Origin: Treponema sp.
Lineage (GTDB): Bacteria > Spirochaetota > Spirochaetia > Treponematales > Breznakiellaceae
Reading direction: 5' to 3'
NCBI GenBank assembly: GCA_031289935.1
Contig: JAITON010000207.1
Coordinates: forward strand, 1 to 7,215
Length of the DNA stretch: 7,215 nucleotides
In this document: one piece after another, positions 5,738 through 7,215 of the stretch
Layout: the number at the start of each line of letters is the position of its first letter
How positions within the stretch are numbered: the first letter of the stretch is position 1
The notes under the pieces: model-generated
What the model was told of the DNA's origin: nothing
Databases searched by the model: none
What the model saw: only the letters and a program-made list of their open reading frames with translations
Position numbers and translations under genes: made by a program

Positions 5738-6373
5738 CTAAGCTCCCCGGGCTTCCAGGGCGGCGGCCGTCTCGGCGGCCGTTTCCAGCATCCGTTCCGT
5801 AACCAAGGGCGCCAGGACCAGCAACAGGGACAGCCCCTGCTTCCCGGCCCGGGCCCGGTAGGCCGCCTCTGCGGCCTCCCAGGCCTCAAAGAACCGGGGT
5901 ATAAAGCCCAGCATCAGAGCCAGAGCCAGGCCGAACCGTGGCTGCCGCCGCCGGAACAGGCGCCGTTCCAGCGCGTCCAGGGCCCGGTAGAGTTCCGTCT
6001 GGGTCGTTACCGCGAAGAAGAGGGCCCCGGCGGCAAAGGACTCCAGGAGATTGGCCGCAAAGATCAGCCCCCCGGCAAGGCCCCGAGCGTCAAATCCCCA
6101 GCCCGGCCCGTTCTCCACCGGCCTGATACTCCGGGAAACCACCGTCAAGGCCGTGAGCCAGAGCAGGGGCCCGAAGCCCCGGAGCAGTTCCCAGGGCCGG
6201 ATCCCTGCGGCCAGAGCCAGGCCGGAGACCAGAGCCGCCGTTCCAATCGATGCCGGGAGCCCGAAGACAAAGGCCGTCGTAGAAAAGGCCAGGAGGCAGA
6301 ACAGCTTGAGCAGGGGAGGGGCCCGGTGGACCAGGGAGCTTCCCGGCCGGTACGCATAGGGCCCGCGTTTCAT
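5738..6373 (-). CDS. ECF transporter transmembrane subunit (EcfT/CbiQ/BioN family)
   Basis: This is the membrane scaffold of an energy-coupling-factor importer. It links the ATPase pair to a substrate-binding S subunit and transmits ATP-driven movement. The 211-residue protein has the family N-terminal motif YRPGSSLVHR (8-17), several hydrophobic segments (roughly 22-38, 41-58, 69-80, 99-123, 181-193), and the coupling region after GFIPRFFEAWEAAE, where AYRARA stands at about 171-176, with a second Ala-Arg-Gly at 208-210. The first coupling motif reads Ala-Arg-Ala instead of the usual Ala-Arg-Gly. I chose the ATG at 6371-6373, which overlaps the ATPase stop as ATGA; an ATG two codons upstream (6379) is equally readable and neither has a strong Shine-Dalgarno site. 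The small size and single visible ATPase recall BioMN-type modules, but without the S subunit the substrate (biotin, cobalt, nickel or another vitamin) is undetermined. Confidence 0.88.
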   Translation of the reverse strand: MKRGPYAYRPGSSLVHRAPPLLKLFCLLAFSTTAFVFGLPASIGTAALVSGLALAAGIRPWELLRGFGPLLWLTALTVVSRSIRPVENGPGWGFDARGLAGGLIFAANLLESFAAGALFFAVTTQTELYRALDALERRLFRRRQPRFGLALALMLGFIPRFFEAWEAAEAAYRARAGKQGLSLLLVLAPLVTERMLETAAETAAALEARGA

Positions 6374-7215
6374 ACCCATGGCTTACCAGGCTCAGCGCGC
6401 CGGGGCCCTTCACCGAGCCAGGTACAGTCCGCCACCCGGGTGTAACTTTGCAGGGGATTGCGAACCCCGTACTCCTCCCGAAGCCGGCCCAGCACCTCCC
6501 CCGGGGGCCCGTCCTCCCGGAGCTTCCCCCGGTGCAGAATGACGAGCCGGTCCGCATAGGCCAGCACCTTTTCCAGCTCATGGGTCAGGATGATGAGGGT
6601 ATTCCCCGAGGCTTTCAAGCTCTTGATAAGTTCCAGGGTCTGCCGCACCCCCGGCCAGTCCAGGTTGGCAAAGGGTTCGTCCATGATGATGGTCCGGCAG
6701 CCCATGGCGATGACCCCCGCCACAGCCAGCCGCCGCTTTTCCCCCCCCGAAAGCCGCCGGGGGGACTGGTTCTCCCGGCCCGCGAGCCCCAGGGCCGTCA
6801 GCGCCGCCAGGGCCCGTTCCGTTGATTCTTCCCGGGAAAAGCCCAGGTTCCGGGGGCCAAAGGCAGCGTCCTCGGCCACGGTCTCCCCGATTAGTTGGGC
6901 GTCCGCGTCCTGGAACACCAGGCCCAGGGTCCGGGGCAGCCTCGGGCCGCCCAGGGGGCCGCCCCCCCGGGCCGCCCAGGGGGCCGTTCCCAAGGGGAGG
7001 CCCCGGTACAGAACCTCCCCCCCATCGGCCTCCATGAGCGCGGCCAGGATCTTCATCAATACCGTCTTCCCCGAACCGTTGGACCCGGCAATCACCAGGC
7101 ATGGGCCTTCATAGATATCCAGGCTGATCTCGTCCAGGACCCGGAGCGCTTCATTCCCGCCGGGGCCGCCGGGGAAGATTTTGATCAGCTTCCGTACCGA
7201 GAAGAGCGCGGCCCC
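6370..7215 (-). CDS. ECF transporter ATP-binding subunit (EcfA/CbiO/BioM family), N-terminus beyond window
   Basis: This ABC ATPase powers the adjacent EcfT subunit. In total 281 residues are visible, and the frame stays open to the window edge, where about the first few residues are missing. Visible motifs are Walker A GSNGSGKT (44-51), the Q-loop in VFQDADAQLIGETVAEDAAFGP (starting at 100), the ABC signature LSGGEKRR (155-162), Walker B IIMDEP (176-181) with its catalytic Glu, and the H-loop His in THELEK (212). The VFQxxDxQ pattern is typical of ECF and cobalt-type ATPases. A Gly/Pro/Arg-rich stretch (about 77-95) before the Q-loop is longer than usual and is encoded by a 25-bp-period direct repeat. 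The stop overlaps the ecfT start as ATGA, so the two are co-translated. An internal GTG at 7095 is not the start, because N-terminal strand residues FSVRKLIKIF lie upstream in frame. Confidence 0.93.
   Translation of the reverse strand, partial: GAALFSVRKLIKIFPGGPGGNEALRVLDEISLDIYEGPCLVIAGSNGSGKTVLMKILAALMEADGGEVLYRGLPLGTAPWAARGGGPLGGPRLPRTLGLVFQDADAQLIGETVAEDAAFGPRNLGFSREESTERALAALTALGLAGRENQSPRRLSGGEKRRLAVAGVIAMGCRTIIMDEPFANLDWPGVRQTLELIKSLKASGNTLIILTHELEKVLAYADRLVILHRGKLREDGPPGEVLGRLREEYGVRNPLQSYTRVADCTWLGEGPRRAEPGKPWV
6943..6986. repeat. 19-bp direct repeat, period 25, inside the ATPase gene
   Basis: An identical 19-base word beginning CGGGCCGCCCAGG occurs at 6943-6961 and 6968-6986, separated by six Cs. 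The period is 25, not a multiple of three, so the two copies are read in different frames and encode different peptides of the Gly/Pro-rich stretch before the Q-loop. Confidence 0.85.

Noticed and set aside
5735..6445. 236-codon plus-strand frame antisense to ecfT
   Set aside because: Low-complexity Gln/Gly/Pro product typical of a GC-rich shadow frame; the minus-strand frame has clear EcfT features.

Overview
The window looks like spirochaete chromosome, most probably a Treponema relative. That placement is from memory: the RecA sequence reads as treponemal, and the PAS/hybrid-kinase style and the TetR/ECF neighbourhood are familiar from that group. It is not a measured result. All six convincing genes lie on the minus strand, so transcription runs from high to low coordinates. 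The DNA is GC-rich except for an A/T-rich patch just upstream of recA. There is no rRNA, tRNA, CRISPR array or transposase.

Layout in transcription order: (1) 7215-6370, an ECF-type ABC ATPase cut off by the window edge, overlapping by 4 bp (ATGA) the EcfT/CbiQ-type membrane subunit that ends at 5738. Together they form the energising module of a vitamin or metal importer whose substrate-binding S subunit is not in view. (2) A 92-bp gap holding two copies of a 10-bp repeat and a clear promoter/operator. (3) An apparent three-gene operon: a TetR-type repressor (5645-5040), a cytoplasmic GH13 alpha-amylase-family enzyme (4995-3607) and a soluble PAS/kinase/receiver/Hpt hybrid sensor kinase (3597-1672). 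The intergenic gaps are 44 and 9 nt. (4) A 116-nt A/T-rich gap with probable recA promoter elements. (5) recA (1555-206) with a long Ala/Pro tail ending in an AT-hook-like motif. (6) A distal 205-bp stretch holding a strong REP-like hairpin and possibly the last 20 codons of a convergent plus-strand gene.

How the parts may work together: the tetR promoter has a 12-bp palindrome between its -35 and -10 boxes, the usual layout for self-repression. The same sequence, minus exactly three bases in its centre, recurs in the leader of the amylase-family gene just upstream of its ribosome binding site. This suggests the repressor has two targets, its own promoter and an internal site in the operon. 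Linking glucan metabolism to a two-component phosphorelay is an inference from gene order only. The most distinctive items are the paired operators with a probably leaderless tetR mRNA, the RecA tail, and G/C homopolymer tracts in the ABC ATPase, including eight Gs in the ABC signature codons.
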